NCBI GenBank assembly: GCA_964016985.1
Contig: OZ024831.1
Location: forward strand, 25,897,631-25,961,630
Direction of reading: 5' to 3'
Source of the DNA: Anodontia alba
Taxonomy: Eukaryota; Mollusca; Bivalvia; Lucinida; Lucinidae
DNA: 64,000 nt
Under the pieces are notes generated by a model that was given only the letters and a program-made list of their open reading frames with translations, did no database searches and had not been told where the DNA came from. Below, one piece after another: positions 1 through 12,193 of the stretch. Each line of letters begins with the position of its first letter. The stretch's first letter is position 1. The translations under genes and the position numbers were made by a program.

Positions 1-141
1 TAGTGTATTAGCCTAGATCAAATGTATCAGGGTCTATCATGTATGACATTTCGTCACACTTTTAAACCCGACATTATGTGGCCAAATGGACTTTTTCGAA
101 ATTTAGGATAAATGCATGATTGGGCCGCATCAAGCAAAATA

Positions 142-178
<37 letters not shown>

Positions 179-433
179 AAAAAAAAAGAGCTTTTTGCAT
201 TGTTGTATATGAAAAGACTTAATAAAACCAAGTCTCCAATTTTATTTCTTTTGTGTAGTTTTTGTTTCCAAAGTTAACCTTTTACATTTTAATTCTAGCA
301 TATCATCGATCCTTATGCTAGATGTATACAGACTCGTTTAAGCACCCGTCCTCAGTTGCTATATTCTACAATATCCAAATTCCGTAAGTGGAGTGCGAAT
401 TCCCTATTTAGGCAATGCGGATGGGTAGTTTAA
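1..433. other. non-coding, A-tract only
   Basis: A poly-A run with a few G interruptions lies at 143-187. I see no coding or repeat signal in the rest. Confidence 0.6.
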
Positions 434-630
434 CCATTTAAACCTGGCGTCCCATAAATGGGACATAGGCAAACAATATAGACCCAGATCAGGGTCTACA
501 CTGTTTGCATTAAGTTCAGAAAGTTCTAAAAAACATGATAAAACATTAAAAAACTAACCGGACATCCCTTATATAGGAAATGGACCTGTCCAAAGAGTTA
601 AGGTAGAAGAGTCCACTCGGCATAAATAGG
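434..630. mobile_element. piggyBac-like miniature element, type A
   Basis: The left flank is TTAA (430-433), followed by CCATTTAAACCTGG. The right end reads CGGCATAAATAGG, followed by a decayed ATAA. A hairpin (about 468-511) pairs GGCAAACAATATAGACCC with GGGTCTACACTGTTTGC. The same layout occurs at 44753, 47756 and 52857. TTAA target duplications and C-rich ends are typical of piggyBac. There is no coding capacity, so this is a non-autonomous element. It also provides the uninterrupted reference for the nested site at 44957. Confidence 0.6.
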
Positions 631-764
631 ATAATCTGAACATGTGCTATTCGCATTTGTGTCGAAAACACCGTTTTCGTTTAGTGCGCTATTATTGACG
701 TTTGTATGTACTCGTATAAAAACTACAATACCAAAATGGATTTGTTGGCCACAGTGCGGAAGCT

Positions 765-856
765 CCCAACGGACACTTGACGTTTATACTACGTCGTATT
801 AAAGTCGATGCATCGAAGTTAATGCGACGTTGTGTAAACGTCATGTGCTCGCTGGG
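765..856. mobile_element. palindromic ACGT-rich element (CCCAR...GCTGGG)
   Basis: The element runs from CCCAACGGACACTTGACG to CGTCATGTGCTCGCTGGG. Its two halves pair almost throughout, with TTTATACTACGTCG answering CGACGTTGTGTAAACG and the centre at TCGATGCATCGA. Related copies lie at 10569, 30877 and 48392. No protein is encoded. Confidence 0.65.
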
Positions 857-3014
857 TCAGTATTAATTTATGTAAACTACACCAGTAGTTCCGTTTGCAG
901 AAGGCACATTCTAAAGTAAAAGCACGTTTGACTAACATGTTGCAGAAAACCCAGGTTTCGTCTTTACTCCGTATTTTATGCCGATGATAAGCTGCGAACA
1001 ATTTCCAATGTACTGAACGACTGCACAAAAACAACGTCTGGCATGTTTGTTCTGAAGCGTGAATACGGTGGCAAGACTCAGGCAGATGTCAGACGTATGT
1101 TTAAATGCCCGTCATGGTCGGTTCATAGTAAGGTTTGTTTGCAGAGCGAGGAAATAATGGGTCATAACACATTCCAACAAATTCCTTCCTTTTCTGTTCC
1201 CGTGCCATAGCCATGCTGTTACCTCAAGTTGTTGTCAAAAGAAGAAATATAAAGATACGGAGAAACTAGAAAACACAACAACTGGATATTGTAGGGGAAC
1301 AGACCCAAAGTGTAAAAGAAAAAAAAAAAAACAAAAACAAAAAAAAAAAAAAAAAAAAAAAAAAACAATAAAAAGGCCAAAACAGAGGGCTTGTTAAGGT
1401 AGGGTACTTAGTTATAAAAGGATAATTATGCTCCAGTTCTCCGTACAAAAAAAAAAAAAAAAAAAAAATAAAATAAAATAAAATAAAATAAAATGAGGAT
1501 ACTCATTACTGATTTTGCTGCCACGTTTGGTCAAATGCTGAATGCTAAATATCACTGGGATCGGCCAAGTGGCGATAGGAAAATACTGTTTGTGAAGTAT
1601 TTATGGTGGATCTGCGAGAAACGTAGACAGCAAATGATTCAACAGTGTTTGAAACGCTGTAGCGGCCATATTTTTGTAATACTGCGTCATCAAACATTTC
1701 AGCGAATCAGTGAAGTAGAACACATGGCATACGGAATATAGAGTGCCCAAAAACAGTATATAGGGCCAATAATCTTCATGCATCTGACGTTTATTGCCTG
1801 ATGTTTGACAAATTTCACAGCAAACCATTTACTGTAGAATGGGTAGCATGGGTCACTCATAAACATACATTAAAAAAAAGGGGGGGGGGATTTGTTTTTC
1901 CGCCATGGAAAACAACATATATTTCCAGTTTGTTTAGCTACGTGCGAGGCCCTTTCGGAGAAGGGATCTTCTCTGTAAGGAATGAATTCGCTCCCACTGG
2001 GAGCCAATATCCTTCCTTATATAGTAGACCCTTTTAAGAAGGGGTGAAAACAACTTGGATAGAATCGTCCTCTCTGTAAGTGTATCCATTCCCCTGAAAC
2101 ACACATTTCTTGAAAGAGTATTATTTTGTTTCTTTGCAGACGAAAGCATTGAAATTCCGCCACATTGATTTTTGTTCACGGAATAAGACCTGCACTAAAA
2201 GGCGTTATTGTTGATCAAACTACTTTCCAAGCAAAATATTTTCTATTTCGATCCTGAAGAAATATCAAAATTCTTTTAATTTACATTCCATCCTATAAGA
2301 CTAAGACATCTTGGAGTAATTTCCATATTTTCCATTTCAGCAATAAAGAACATGGAAATCAATTTAGCAGAGACAGCCTTCGTGATTCGATCAGGGAAAT
2401 TCGATTAGTTCGCCGCCAAATCCTAATGGACGTACAGCACAATGCATTCACTGGTAATGTTGCTTTAAGCTTTGATCTTCTATGCCGTATGTAATCCGCG
2501 AAAAGACAAAGACATTTGAGCGCGGGTCGTAAAAGCACTTTGCACTTGGGTAAGCTAGGTTTTTCTTACAGTAAACCGTCAAAATGTTAGCAAGTCTATG
2601 AAATGTATACCCTCTGATTTATCGTGTAAAGACGTGTATAAAGGGGCATACAATACAAATTGCAGAATTTTGTATTTTTAAACCATTAAACTGTTGGACA
2701 CACTCGACTGTTTGAATTGTTGTGCGCCGTAATTTGTCAGAAATATGGCATTTCATTCAAGCACACACCTGGACGGTTCCTTATAGGGATTGAATAAATA
2801 AACAGAAAAGGTGCATCAAAATAAGAAACAGTATTCTGAAAGTTTAGTAAGTTCTACATAAGACAACTTAGAATTTTGCGAGGTCATGCATTGTCCCGAT
2901 TTTTTTGCATGCGTGCAAGGGTTGGAGGAGATATAATTGTTCCCCGCCTTTCCGACAAAAAGCGATGGACAAAGTAATTGCGTTCCGTAATTTCCGTAGT
3001 TCCTCCCTCTGACA
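857..3014. other. non-coding, A-tracts and a weak dispersed repeat
   Basis: A-rich runs lie at 1320-1367 and 1446-1493, the second ending in (AAAAT)n. The stretch 1945-2110 weakly resembles 9735-9840, 34340-34510, 51840-51960 and 55800-55910 in repeated phrases such as CCCTTTT and GAGTCTAC. No credible exon is visible. Confidence 0.5.
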
Positions 3015-3560
3015 GTAGGTACCTTGCGGGCGCAACTCGTCCTCGGCTGTAGACGGTCCTTTTTTAAACTTTGAATGTGTTTTGTCATGATCTGAAGAAA
3101 AGCATAATTGTGCTTTTTGGTATATTCTTGAAATTATGTGTCACTTTTTTTGTAGGTTGTGAACAGTCATTTTCGAGCACAAATAGTATAGATAGTGGGT
3201 ACCTTGTGGACGCAACTCATCCTAAAGTTGAGAACGGAACTACTGGAAATTTTGCAGATGTTTTGTCGTGGGCTGAAGATATGCACGTGCTTTTATTATA
3301 TTCCTGAAATTACTTTTTGTGACGTTTTTTTCTGGGTTTTGAACTTACTTTTTGTGACTTTTTTTTCTGGGTTTTGACCTTAGTCATATTTTCAGCTCAA
3401 ATATTATAGAGAGCGAGTATCTTGTGTACGCAACTCCTCCTTCAGTTGTATACGGTTCGTTTCTGAACTAATCAGGTGTTTTTTCATGGTCTGACGATAT
3501 GCATGTGCTGTTGGTATGTTCCAGAAATTAATTTTGCTGCTTTTGTGCGTTTTTTCCTTT
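3015..3560. repeat. degenerate tandem repeat, about three units
   Basis: Units start at the motif GTRGGTACCTTGYGGRCGC near 3015, 3195 and 3415. Each carries CGCAACTC, then GTTTTGTCATGGTCTGAAG, then TATGCAYGTGCT and a TATTCCTGAAATTA phrase. Spacings are about 180 and 220 bp. The middle unit is longer because a 35-bp segment, ACTTTTTGTGAC...TCTGGGTTTTGA, occurs twice (3312-3382). The two short open frames here (3071-3307, 3195-3377) lie inside the repeat and are not genes. Confidence 0.7.
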
Positions 3561-3621
3561 GTCACTCATGATATAGCTTACAAGTCTTAACAGACAAGAA
3601 CTAAAACCCGCTGCAAAAATA

Positions 3622-3900
3622 CGTTACGAAAACACGCCTATTCAAATATATTAAAAATTTCACCACCAAAAACCGAAAGTTTTCAAATAAAAATTCTGAT
3701 ATTTTTCACATTTCTGCTCAAAACATAGATTGTGGGTACTAGTTAAAATCGCCTCGCCGAGGCGGTTCTAACGAGTACCAACAATCTTTGTTTTCGAGCA
3801 GAAAGAAGAAAAATAATGTATACCCCCTGTAAACCCAAGCTTTACTAAACAAGAGCGGGGTTTATGGAGGTCAAAATTATATAGGTATGTTTTCGTGATG
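3622..3900 (+). mobile_element. family-1 hairpin miniature element (reference description)
   Basis: The layout is shared by all family-1 copies. The left end is CATTACGAAAACACGCC with TATTCAAATA. An A-rich arm carries CACCAAAAA and TTTTCAGATAAAAA. Then comes ATTTCTGCTCAAAACATAG, a palindrome GATTGTGGGTACTCG-TTAGAACCGCCTCG and its complement, and CTATGTTTTGAGCAGAAAT. A smaller hairpin, CCCCAGTTTTACTATATAA/AAGTGGGG, follows. The right end is TATATAGGCATGTTTTCGTGATG in pieces, complementary to the left end for about 20 bp. There is no ORF. In this copy the palindrome has decayed (TACTAGTTAAAATC) and the left end begins CGTTACG. What mobilises the family is unknown. Confidence 0.85.
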
Positions 3901-4570
3901 ATAGTAATAATAATAATAATAAAAAAAAATAAAAAAAAAAATAAAAATAAACATATCAAGTTTTCTAACTGAGTTGCAGTTCATATACTTACAAAAGGCG
4001 TGGGACAAATATTCCCTGTGGAACTTGCTGTTCTCTGAGGGTACAAGAAAATTTGGCTGTGGCTGTTAAATATGTTTGCATCTGCTGCGCTTATTTCACA
4101 GAATCTTTCAAAGTATGTCTCAATCACTGTGTGGAGCGGGGTGGGTAGACGAAAGGCATATCTTCTCGACATTCATTTGTGGACGCGTTTTTACTGTTTA
4201 TACTGTTTATACTAGCAAATCTGATAAACATAGAAAGTTCGTCCTAAACATGGAGCAAATCACGAATTACTCAACCAAGTTAATATTGAATGCAGGTGCA
4301 AAACAATGTACTTGTTTGAACTACATGTATATATCATAAAAGTTGATAGCGCTGAATACTGCTAAAATGCCACATTGTTGTCGTAAATAATGAAAACTGT
4401 TATATTTTTCTGATGTAAAGTACTTTAGATAAATAAATAAATAAATAAATAGTTTCAAACGGGATTAATACTGCAACAGCTGAATACCGAAATGCAATCT
4501 ATATATGGCGGACATAAGCGCTGCTTGCACTTGTCTCGTGTGATTAGTAGATAGCAAATACCTAACAAGA
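3901..4570. other. non-coding
   Basis: Contains an A-rich TAATAA tract at 3901-3950 and (AAAT)n at about 4425-4451. Nothing else is recognised. Confidence 0.5.
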
Positions 4571-4848
4571 CATTACGAAAACAAACCTATTCAAATATAC
4601 AGAAAATTTTTCCTCCAAAAATTAAAAATTTTCAGATAAAAAACTGTGATATTTTTCATATTTCTGCTCAAAACATAGATTGTGGGTACTCGTTAGAACC
4701 GCCTCGGTGAGGCGGTTCTAACGAGTACCCACAAGCCATGTTTTGAGCAGAAATAAGAAAAATAACTTGTACCCCTGCAAACCTCAGTTTTACTATATAA
4801 AAGTGGGGTTTAAGGGGGTCAAAATTATATAGGTATGTTTTTGTGATG
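4571..4848 (+). mobile_element. family-1 element
   Basis: Complete copy with perfect palindrome arms around GGTGAGG at the tip. Everything from 4606 onward is duplicated in tandem (see 4606-5316). Confidence 0.9.
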
Positions 4849-5316
4849 CAACATATTTAGACGTAAACGTCTAAGTACCGGAGCAAATTTTGTTCATGTT
4901 TGCATAGAGATATGGGACAAGGGTATACTAAAGTTTAATGAATTTTCAATGTAACAGGTAATTTTTCCTCCAAAAATAAAAAAATTTCAGATAAAAAACT
5001 GTGATATTTTTTCATATTTCTGCTCAAAACATAGATTGTGGGTACTCGTTAGAACCGCCTCGGTGAGGCGGTTCTAACGAGTACCCACAAGCCATGTTTT
5101 GAGCAGAAATAAGAAAAATAACTTGTACCCCTGCAAACCTCAGTTTTACTATATAAAAGTGGGGTTTAAGGGGGTCAAAATTATATAGGTATGTTTTTGT
5201 GATGCAACATATTTAGACGTAAACGTCTAAGTACCGGAGCAAATTTTGTTCATGTTTGCATAGAGATATGGGACAAGGGTATACTAAAGTTTAATGAATT
5301 TTCAATGTAACAGGTA
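4606..5316. repeat. direct tandem duplication, two units of 355 and 356 bp
   Basis: Units 4606-4960 and 4961-5316 are nearly identical. Each starts ATTTTTCCTCC inside the family-1 arm, runs through the element's right end, and ends with flank CAATGTAACAGGTAA. The join cuts inside the element, so this is a local duplication and not a second transposition. The very low divergence suggests it is recent. Confidence 0.9.
4961..5204 (+). mobile_element. family-1 element, left end missing
   Basis: This is the second copy produced by the local duplication. It lacks the terminal CATTACG and about 35 bp of left arm, and its palindrome is identical to that of the first copy. Confidence 0.88.
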
Positions 5317-5438
5317 AAAACGAACAGCAATGTGACTCTTTAATGTTTGCTTTTATTATGCTTTATGAAATTTCTTGATTGAAAATGAAAATAAAATAGA
5401 CATTAATCTGTTTATAACCCTGTTTGTCATAAGATTTG

Positions 5439-5489
5439 TTTTATATTTGCCGGGATCGTCACACAATGATGATCCCGGCAAATATAAAA
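5439..5489. repeat. perfect 19-bp inverted repeat
   Basis: TTTTATATTTGCCGGGATC (5439-5457) is followed by a 13-base loop and its exact complement (5471-5489). It does not match the other hairpin families in this window. It may be a miniature element or a remnant of one. Confidence 0.7.
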
Positions 5490-5678
5490 AGTCATTAGTG
5501 AGCTAATCGACTAGTCTACCATATATAAAAATCCAAAGCTAGATTAAGGGACGTTTGAATAACATATCAGATTAGCCGTCTCATCCTGACAAAGATCTGT
5601 TCGTCCATTTAGTCTTTATATTTTTGAACATTGTAGACCCCGATAAGTGCGTGAGTACAGCACTGATAGATCAGATCA

Positions 5679-5956
5679 CATTACGAAAACATGAATATTC
5701 AAATGTACTGAAAATTTTATGACCGAAAAAGTGAAAATTTCCAGACTGAAAAGTCTGATATTTTTCATATTTCTGCTAAAAACATAGATTGTGGGTACTC
5801 GTTAGATCCGCCTCAACGAGGCGGTTCTAACGAGTACCACGATCTGTGTTTTTGAACAGAAATAAGAAAAATAATGCATATCCCTGTAAACCCCAGTTTT
5901 GCTATATAAAAGTGGGGTTTAAGGGGGTCAAAATGATATAGGCATGTTTTACGATG
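5679..5956 (+). mobile_element. family-1 element
   Basis: Full length. The left end is diverged (ACATGAATATTCAAATG), and the tip reads CCGCCTCAACGAGGCGG with a GATCC/GGTTC mismatch. Confidence 0.85.
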
Positions 5957-6166
5957 AGCTATATATAGTAAATACTACTGTTAGGAAAATCTTTGGGGCT
6001 GCCAAAATGGTCATTGTCGTGGGGTGGTCTTAACATCGAACATGGAATAATAATAAAGAAACGTTTTTGGACTGGCAAAAGCAGCTCCAAATAGAGGAGT
6101 GGCTTTAATTTTGAATGGTCTTGATAGTGGAATATTACAATATTTATCGCTGTGTGTGTGTGTGTG

Positions 6167-6199
<33 letters not shown>

Positions 6200-7546
6200 T
6201 AACATAGAATATTGAGCTTTGTTTCTCGGTGGCATGCATTACTCCACGTCTCCCCGTGTTAGTCTGGCTAGTTTATAGGATCACATCTATAGATATGACT
6301 GTTTTCCGCCATTTCACGTATAGTTTTATCAGATATTTGCAGTACTTCGCAGTTCTTTTCACTACTAGCTTAGTTAGGTTTTCTTACGGTGAAGCTAATT
6401 TATACTAGCAGCTTTATAGTGCATATCATATTCTCAACTTCTTTAGGGTTATTGAGTCCATACTGGTTATTTTGAGTATCGAACAGTGCTTTACCCGGTG
6501 GTAGGGGCGTATGCATCTTCGCAAACTACATTGTTGTATATGTAGAGACTTAGTCCTCTTACTTACTTAATAAAACCGAGTCTACGATTTTCGTTCTTTT
6601 GTGTTTTCATCGTTTCCAAAGGAAACCTTTTAGATTTTATTTATGTATTGAAACAAAAGATTTGTAATGCATTACATACACCAAACAGTCGAAGCTGGAC
6701 GCCTCTCAAACGATACGTACAAAAGCATGGATCCCATTGCCGTCTAAGCACAAACTTCGATGCGCACACGTGTTTGACACCGTCCTTAATTACACGTCCA
6801 CACTTACTCAGAGCAAGCAGAAGAAAATTGCTAACATAATTGACTACCATTTTCAATTACTGGCACATAGACATTTAACATGTTTCATCAGGTGAATTTT
6901 GAAGTTTAGCGTGCGCGTTTCATTCTCGAGTTGCATGCTAGGTGGAAGCCGATAACTTAATTTGAATAAAACAATTTTAGACAGTGGTTCAACAAGAACC
7001 AGTTTCCGACAAATTAAGGCCGCTAGACAGCAAGATTGCATTTTCGCGTTTACAGTTTCTGGAAAATGTTGAAACATTAAATTAATATCCGTTTTTGAAC
7101 TCCTGGAGGAAAACGGAAACAACATTTAAATAATGACCGGTATCTTATCACCACAATCAAACTAGAATAGATGGTAAAACTGATAACTATACTGCGTATG
7201 TGACTGAACGCAAGAGGACTATGGTGCATGCAGTGATATGTGACGAGCTGGAAATAATTCATCCGCTCAGTAACTGACCCAGCTATTGGAACTTTCATCG
7301 ACATACTGACAAATATACATTATCCGCTTGTTTGGCATTTTAGATGTAGTGTTGCACCAGAGTCAGAAATGCTCAAAGGTTAATTAAACGGTTCCGTTCT
7401 CCAAATATCCTATCCGCAACTCAGCCAGCAAACCAATAATGCAATTATGCAGTAGAATATTAGTTCGAATGAGTTGTTTTAGTCTTTTCACGCTCAAAAT
7501 ATTCTTTATTTATTGTACTTAAAATGAATTATGAGAACGAACATAC
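5957..7546. other. non-coding with (TG)n microsatellite
   Basis: (TG)n with a few substitutions lies at 6150-6199. The open frames at 6641-7304 overlap on both strands and show no domain or conserved pattern that I recognise. Confidence 0.5.
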
Positions 7547-7823
7547 CATTATGAAAACACACCTATTCAAATATATTGAAAATTTTACAACCCATAAAAG
7601 GCAAATTTTCAGATTTAAAATGCTAATAGATTTCATATTTCTTCTCAAAACATAGATTGTGGGTACCCGTTAGAACCGCCTTGCGGAGCCGGTTCTAACG
7701 AGTACCCACAATCGATTGTTTAGCAAAACAAGAAAAGTAATATATACCCTTGTAGACCCCAGTTTTGATATATAAAAGTGGGGTTTAATGGGGTCAAAAT
7801 TATATAGGAATGTTTTCGTGATG
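7547..7823 (+). mobile_element. family-1 element
   Basis: Complete. Arm mismatches occur near the tip (CCGCCTTGCGGAGCCGG), and the right arm is degraded at CAATCGATTGTTTAGC. Confidence 0.85.
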
Positions 7824-8011
7824 AATACGAATATACAGTCAATCTTTTTATACAGACACCTGATACAACGATAAAAATGTCATATTGCTAATTTGACTGG
7901 CTAGAATGTTGTCGTTGTAACAGGGCTGCACTGTATTTACGGTGAAACGTAACAGCTAACCACGTTACACGCGCTTTTGTCCAGCATGGAAACGAAGCAG
8001 AGACAAAGACA

Positions 8012-8291
8012 CATTACGAAAAAGTGCCTTTTCAAATATACTGACAATTTTACCACCAAAAATGGAAATTTTCAGATAAAAAGTTCTGATATTTTTCATA
8101 ATTTTTTGCTCAAAACATATATTATGGGTACTCGTTAGAACCGCCTCGATGAGGCGGTTCTAACGAGTACCCACAATCTATATATTTAGCAAAAATAGGA
8201 AACTAATATATACCCCTGTAAACCCCAGTTTTACTATATAAAAATGGGGTTAAAGGGAGTCAAACTTATTTAGGCATGTGTTTTCTTGATG
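8012..8291 (+). mobile_element. family-1 element
   Basis: Complete, with clean arms around CCTCGATGAGG. The outer arm is diverged on both sides (ATATATTATGG, CTATATATTTAGC). Confidence 0.87.
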
Positions 8292-8612
8292 ATGACATGC
8301 AATTGGATGTAAGTGTTGCCTATTTATTGCAACATCACAGACTCTTTATTTAAGCGCATATATACATTTATTCAAGACAGTTAAACCATTTTAAGCCGTT
8401 AAAACAATTCCTTTCAAAAGGCAAACTGTGGTATCAAAACGTCATCTACAACCGACACAGATCAGTTGAGCGACTAATCAACAAAAAAAATCAGTCGATA
8501 ATTTGTCACATAAGTAGGTAATCAAAACGGAGACTGTGACTAGAAAAGGTATAATACATAAATAAATAAATAAATAAAAATATGAAAAATAAAAAAAATA
8601 AAAATAATACAA

Positions 8613-8897
8613 CATTACGAAAACACGCCTATTCAAATATATTGAAAATTGTACAACCAAAAAACAAAAAAAGGGAAATGTTTAGATAAAAAAATCTGAT
8701 ATTTTCTATATTTCGTCTCTAAATATAGATTGTGGTTACTCGTTAGAACCGCCTTGGTGAGACAGTTCTAATGAGTAGTCACAATGTATGATTTTAGCAA
8801 AATAAGAAAAATAATGTATACCCCTGTAAACCCAAGTATCGTTATATAAAAGTGGGGTTTAAGGGGGTCAAAATTATATAGGATTGTTTTCGTGATG
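8613..8897 (+). mobile_element. family-1 element
   Basis: Complete but older. The right arm has GAGACAGTTCTAATGAGTAG opposite GCCTTGG, so several pairs are lost. The left arm carries an A-rich insertion. Confidence 0.85.
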
Positions 8898-8928
8898 AGA
8901 CAAAAACTAACAACCCCCCCCCCCCCCC

Positions 8929-8964
<36 letters not shown>

Positions 8965-10096
8965 AAACAAAACAAAGATAAATGATATAAAATAATATAA
9001 AACCATCAAGTTATGAAATAAAACGTAGACAGTCTCATATCAACGTAGCGGTAAACCTCAGAAGACGCATTTATTTCAACATCTGTGTCTGAATTTTCTT
9101 GCTACGTGATTTAGAATAGCTACACTACATTGACTCGGATTAAATTTTACATTTCTGTTCATTGTATTTGTTCTCCTTCTGATGTTTAACACAGAAAGAA
9201 ACAGTTTTGAATTCCATGTGACAAGGTTTTAGAATGCAAATCAATTTGTCTCTATAGTTTTTGAAAAGTTTCTTTGAAAGTATCTTTAACACTGAATGAC
9301 AGTTCTGCTTATACGTTTTGATTTTAAGTGTAACTTAAACAGTCTCTAAACAAGTCGTTCATCAATCCGGTGACAGGATTATCGCCCTCCGTGTAGCGAT
9401 AGAACATTAATATGAATTATTCATAGGATTTTAAATGAAACAAAAAGCCTATTCAACAGAAAAAGAGGGGTATTTGCAGTGGAGTGCTAGATTTACACTG
9501 CGAAATTACTCTGCGGTAAATTCGATTTTGCAATTCTGTTTGTTAAAAATATGAAGATAGCCAAACATATGGCGCATGACAAATACTTGGATGTACGATG
9601 TAGCCTGGTGTTCTTATACCGAATTGCTTGCACATAAGTTTGCAACACACTATCACACGATAATCGCGTATACCTTGCCCGTTTAATCCAAGTTTTAAGA
9701 CGATTTAATATATATGACAGATTTTCTGTCATCCTTTACCAGAATGGTAACATTTGACTTCCTGATTGGTTTCCGGAATACGAATCCCTTCTGAAAAGAG
9801 GTCTACCCTATTCCCAAGAGGAGGAAATTCTTTGCTGTTTGAGTAGACGCATTTGCAGAAGCCAGACAAACAGTTTTGATGACTGAGCCAGTGCAAGACA
9901 AAACATACAATTAAACTTGTGCGATTAGCGAAGACTTGTGACATTGTTTGTTCCTCATCTCTCTTTCTTCTGGTGCCTCGGGAAGGTTGTGCTTTCATGA
10001 CTGTGGCATTTCTTGATTATATTCACTTATATTTGTCCTTACCAAAATCAAAGAAAGCATTTCGTGCTAATGTGCCCTATTCAGGTATTTTCGTCT
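8898..10096. other. non-coding, C/A homopolymers
   Basis: A C run (8914-8929) abuts an A run (8930-8962). The stretch 9868-9945 (GAGCCAGTGCAAGACAAAAC) resembles the left end of the element at 23454. Nothing else is supported. Confidence 0.5.
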
Positions 10097-10367
10097 CATT
10101 ACGAAAACACGCCTATTCAAATTTATTGAAAATTTTACAACCAAAAAAATGACAATTCCGATAAAAATTCTGATATTTTTCATATTTCTGCTAAAAACAT
10201 AGACTGTGGGTACTCGTTAGAACCGCCTCGGTGAGGCGATTCTAACGAATACCCACAATCTGTGTTTCTTAGCAAAATAAGAAAAATAATGAATACCCCT
10301 GTAAACCCCAGTTTTACTATATAATAGTTTATGAGGGTCAAAATTATATAGGCGTGTTTTCGTGATG
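10097..10367 (+). mobile_element. family-1 element
   Basis: Complete, with one mismatch in the core (GGCGATTC on the right). The AAGTGGGG part of the small right hairpin is deleted. Confidence 0.87.
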
Positions 10368-10568
10368 TGGAAGATAGGTACTATATGGCTTTATTAAATT
10401 ATGTTATAGTACAGACACAATCCGCCTGAAATACCAAAATCGATAAATGCAATCAATATGAGCTTGTTGTTTGTATATTGTCAGATTCTTACTTCCATGA
10501 GATCCTACTTGGTGCTCCATTATTTTTTTAAATGCTTGCACCATGCATACCACTGCATTTTGGTGTTT

Positions 10569-10743
10569 CCCAGCAGTTACATGGCGTTTATATAACGTTG
10601 CCTAAACGTCGATGCAACGTCATGACGTTGTATCAACGTTCAGTAAACGTTGTATTAACGCATCCAGCGGGCACATGGCGCTTATACAAAGTCTCCTAAG
10701 CGTCCATAGGCGACGTTGTATAAAGGCCTTGTGCCCATTGGGT
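10569..10743. mobile_element. ACGT-rich palindromic element, compound
   Basis: Starts CCCAGCAGTTACATGGCG and ends TGTGCCCATTGGGT. A second start, CCAGCGGGCACATGGCG, lies inside at 10666, so two related elements seem fused or nested. Repeated AACGT steps make both halves self-complementary. Confidence 0.55.
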
Positions 10744-11089
10744 CAATACGTGTTTCGAATGTCATTAGTAAATTTTGATATAGGCTTTGATGGGCACGGT
10801 ACCAAAATATAATACAAACACAAATATTTTATTGGCAACTAACCATTCTTACATATTTATTACAATTTACCAAGTGGAAATTATCAGAGGGGTTCCGTTG
10901 CTTATAAATGTATCTTCAATATCCAAAATAAGTGGGTAACATAGTATATACCTTTTGGTTTGAGTGAGAAAATGTTGACAGAATAATTATATTATTAATC
11001 TCTGGCGTCGCATCGAGTTTAACAGCAAGAAGCACCAGATCAAGTTAGACCAGTATAGACTCAAATGGCTCCAAGTAAGTCATCATATA

Positions 11090-11446
11090 CAGTCGAACAT
11101 CAATAGCTCGAACACCGATGGCCCGTTTACCATGGCTAATTCGAACTCATTTTTGAATCCCTTCGAAATTCTTTCACAAGCTCAAGAAAACAAATATTTA
11201 GAGAAATTTTCTTATTTTTTATCATGAACTTGTATGTTGATTGTACTCATTAGAATCGCCTCATCGAAGCGATTCTAATGAGTACACTCAACATACAATT
11301 ATTGTGAAGGAAATAAAAAAATCCATAAATTATCGCTATTTGCTTCCTGACCTGGCACCATGATTAACCCTCAGTTGCTCGAACTACCCACGTCTCGAAC
11401 AATTTTCTATGGTCCCAAAGATGTTCGAGCCATTGAAGTTCGACCG
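11090..11446. mobile_element. TA-flanked, mariner-like miniature element with family-1-like core
   Basis: Ends are CAGTCGAACATCAATAGC and, inverted, CGGTCGAACTTCAATGGC. TA lies on both sides (11088-11089, 11447-11448), as expected for Tc1/mariner elements. The centre holds GTACTCATTAGAATCGCCTC-ATC and its near complement, the family-1 core with matched changes on both arms. No transposase is present. Confidence 0.75.
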
Positions 11447-11861
11447 TAAGTGAAGATACCCAGAAAATGCCACAATCACGAAGCACACACTTTCCGAGGT
11501 ACTAAGAGAAGGAGAGATGAAACACACACAAAAAAAAGACAAAACAAACGCCACAAACACAGATGCACAAAGACAGAAGAACTGCAACAGAGGACCCACC
11601 TTGAATACTAATGGGGAACTTTAACCACATTTCCTCACACCAAACCCCACCCTTAATTCTGATGTCACTTCAAATTACAAATATATGTTCGGTCAGCATA
11701 GGGGCCCTCTGCCTCATCTGTGAAAACATCACAGTGAACCACATAATCAAAATACAAAGCAAAGGGCTCAATGGCGATCTGAAGCCAGAACACAAGAAAA
11801 CCACAGACTGGACCACAGTGGGCCGGACCACAGACATTGATAGTCTGGCGCTAACTATATA

Positions 11862-12193
11862 CAGTCGACTCTCGTTATCTCGAATTCCAAGGGACTCTCC
11901 GAAACACTTCGAGATATCCGTACCTCGAAATATCAGAGTTGCAATAGTGGGGAAAACAAAAAATCGAACAACAACATTTAACAAATCAATATGCAATTTG
12001 ACTCCTGAAGTTAGAGACATATTGAAAATATTGTGGAAAAGAGGAGAAATTACACCTTAGGAGCAATTTCTCCTCTTTCCCACAATATTTTGTTACCTGT
12101 TGTTAGATTTTTAGATTAAATAGGGACCGGAATTTCACTTCGAGATAAGCGGTTATTCGAGATAAGCGAGTTCGAGATAACGAGAGTCGACTG
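11862..12193 (+). mobile_element. TA-flanked miniature element, CAGTCGACTCTCG family
   Basis: Inverted ends CAGTCGACTCTCGTTATCTC lie between TA dinucleotides (11860-11861, 12194-12195). A central hairpin pairs AAAATATTGTGGAAAAGAGG with CCTCTTTCCCACAATATTTT. Subterminal GAGATA steps repeat. The open frames of 149 and 116 codons crossing this region are by-products of the element. The class is Tc1/mariner-like by its TA target only. Confidence 0.82.

Noticed and set aside
6641..6856. Opposite-strand open frames at 6641-6856
   Set aside because: Two frames on opposite strands are equally open, and neither has codon or motif support.
11611..12060. 149-codon open frame
   Set aside because: It crosses the border of a TA-flanked miniature element and its hairpin, the opposite strand is also open, and nothing resembles a protein family.
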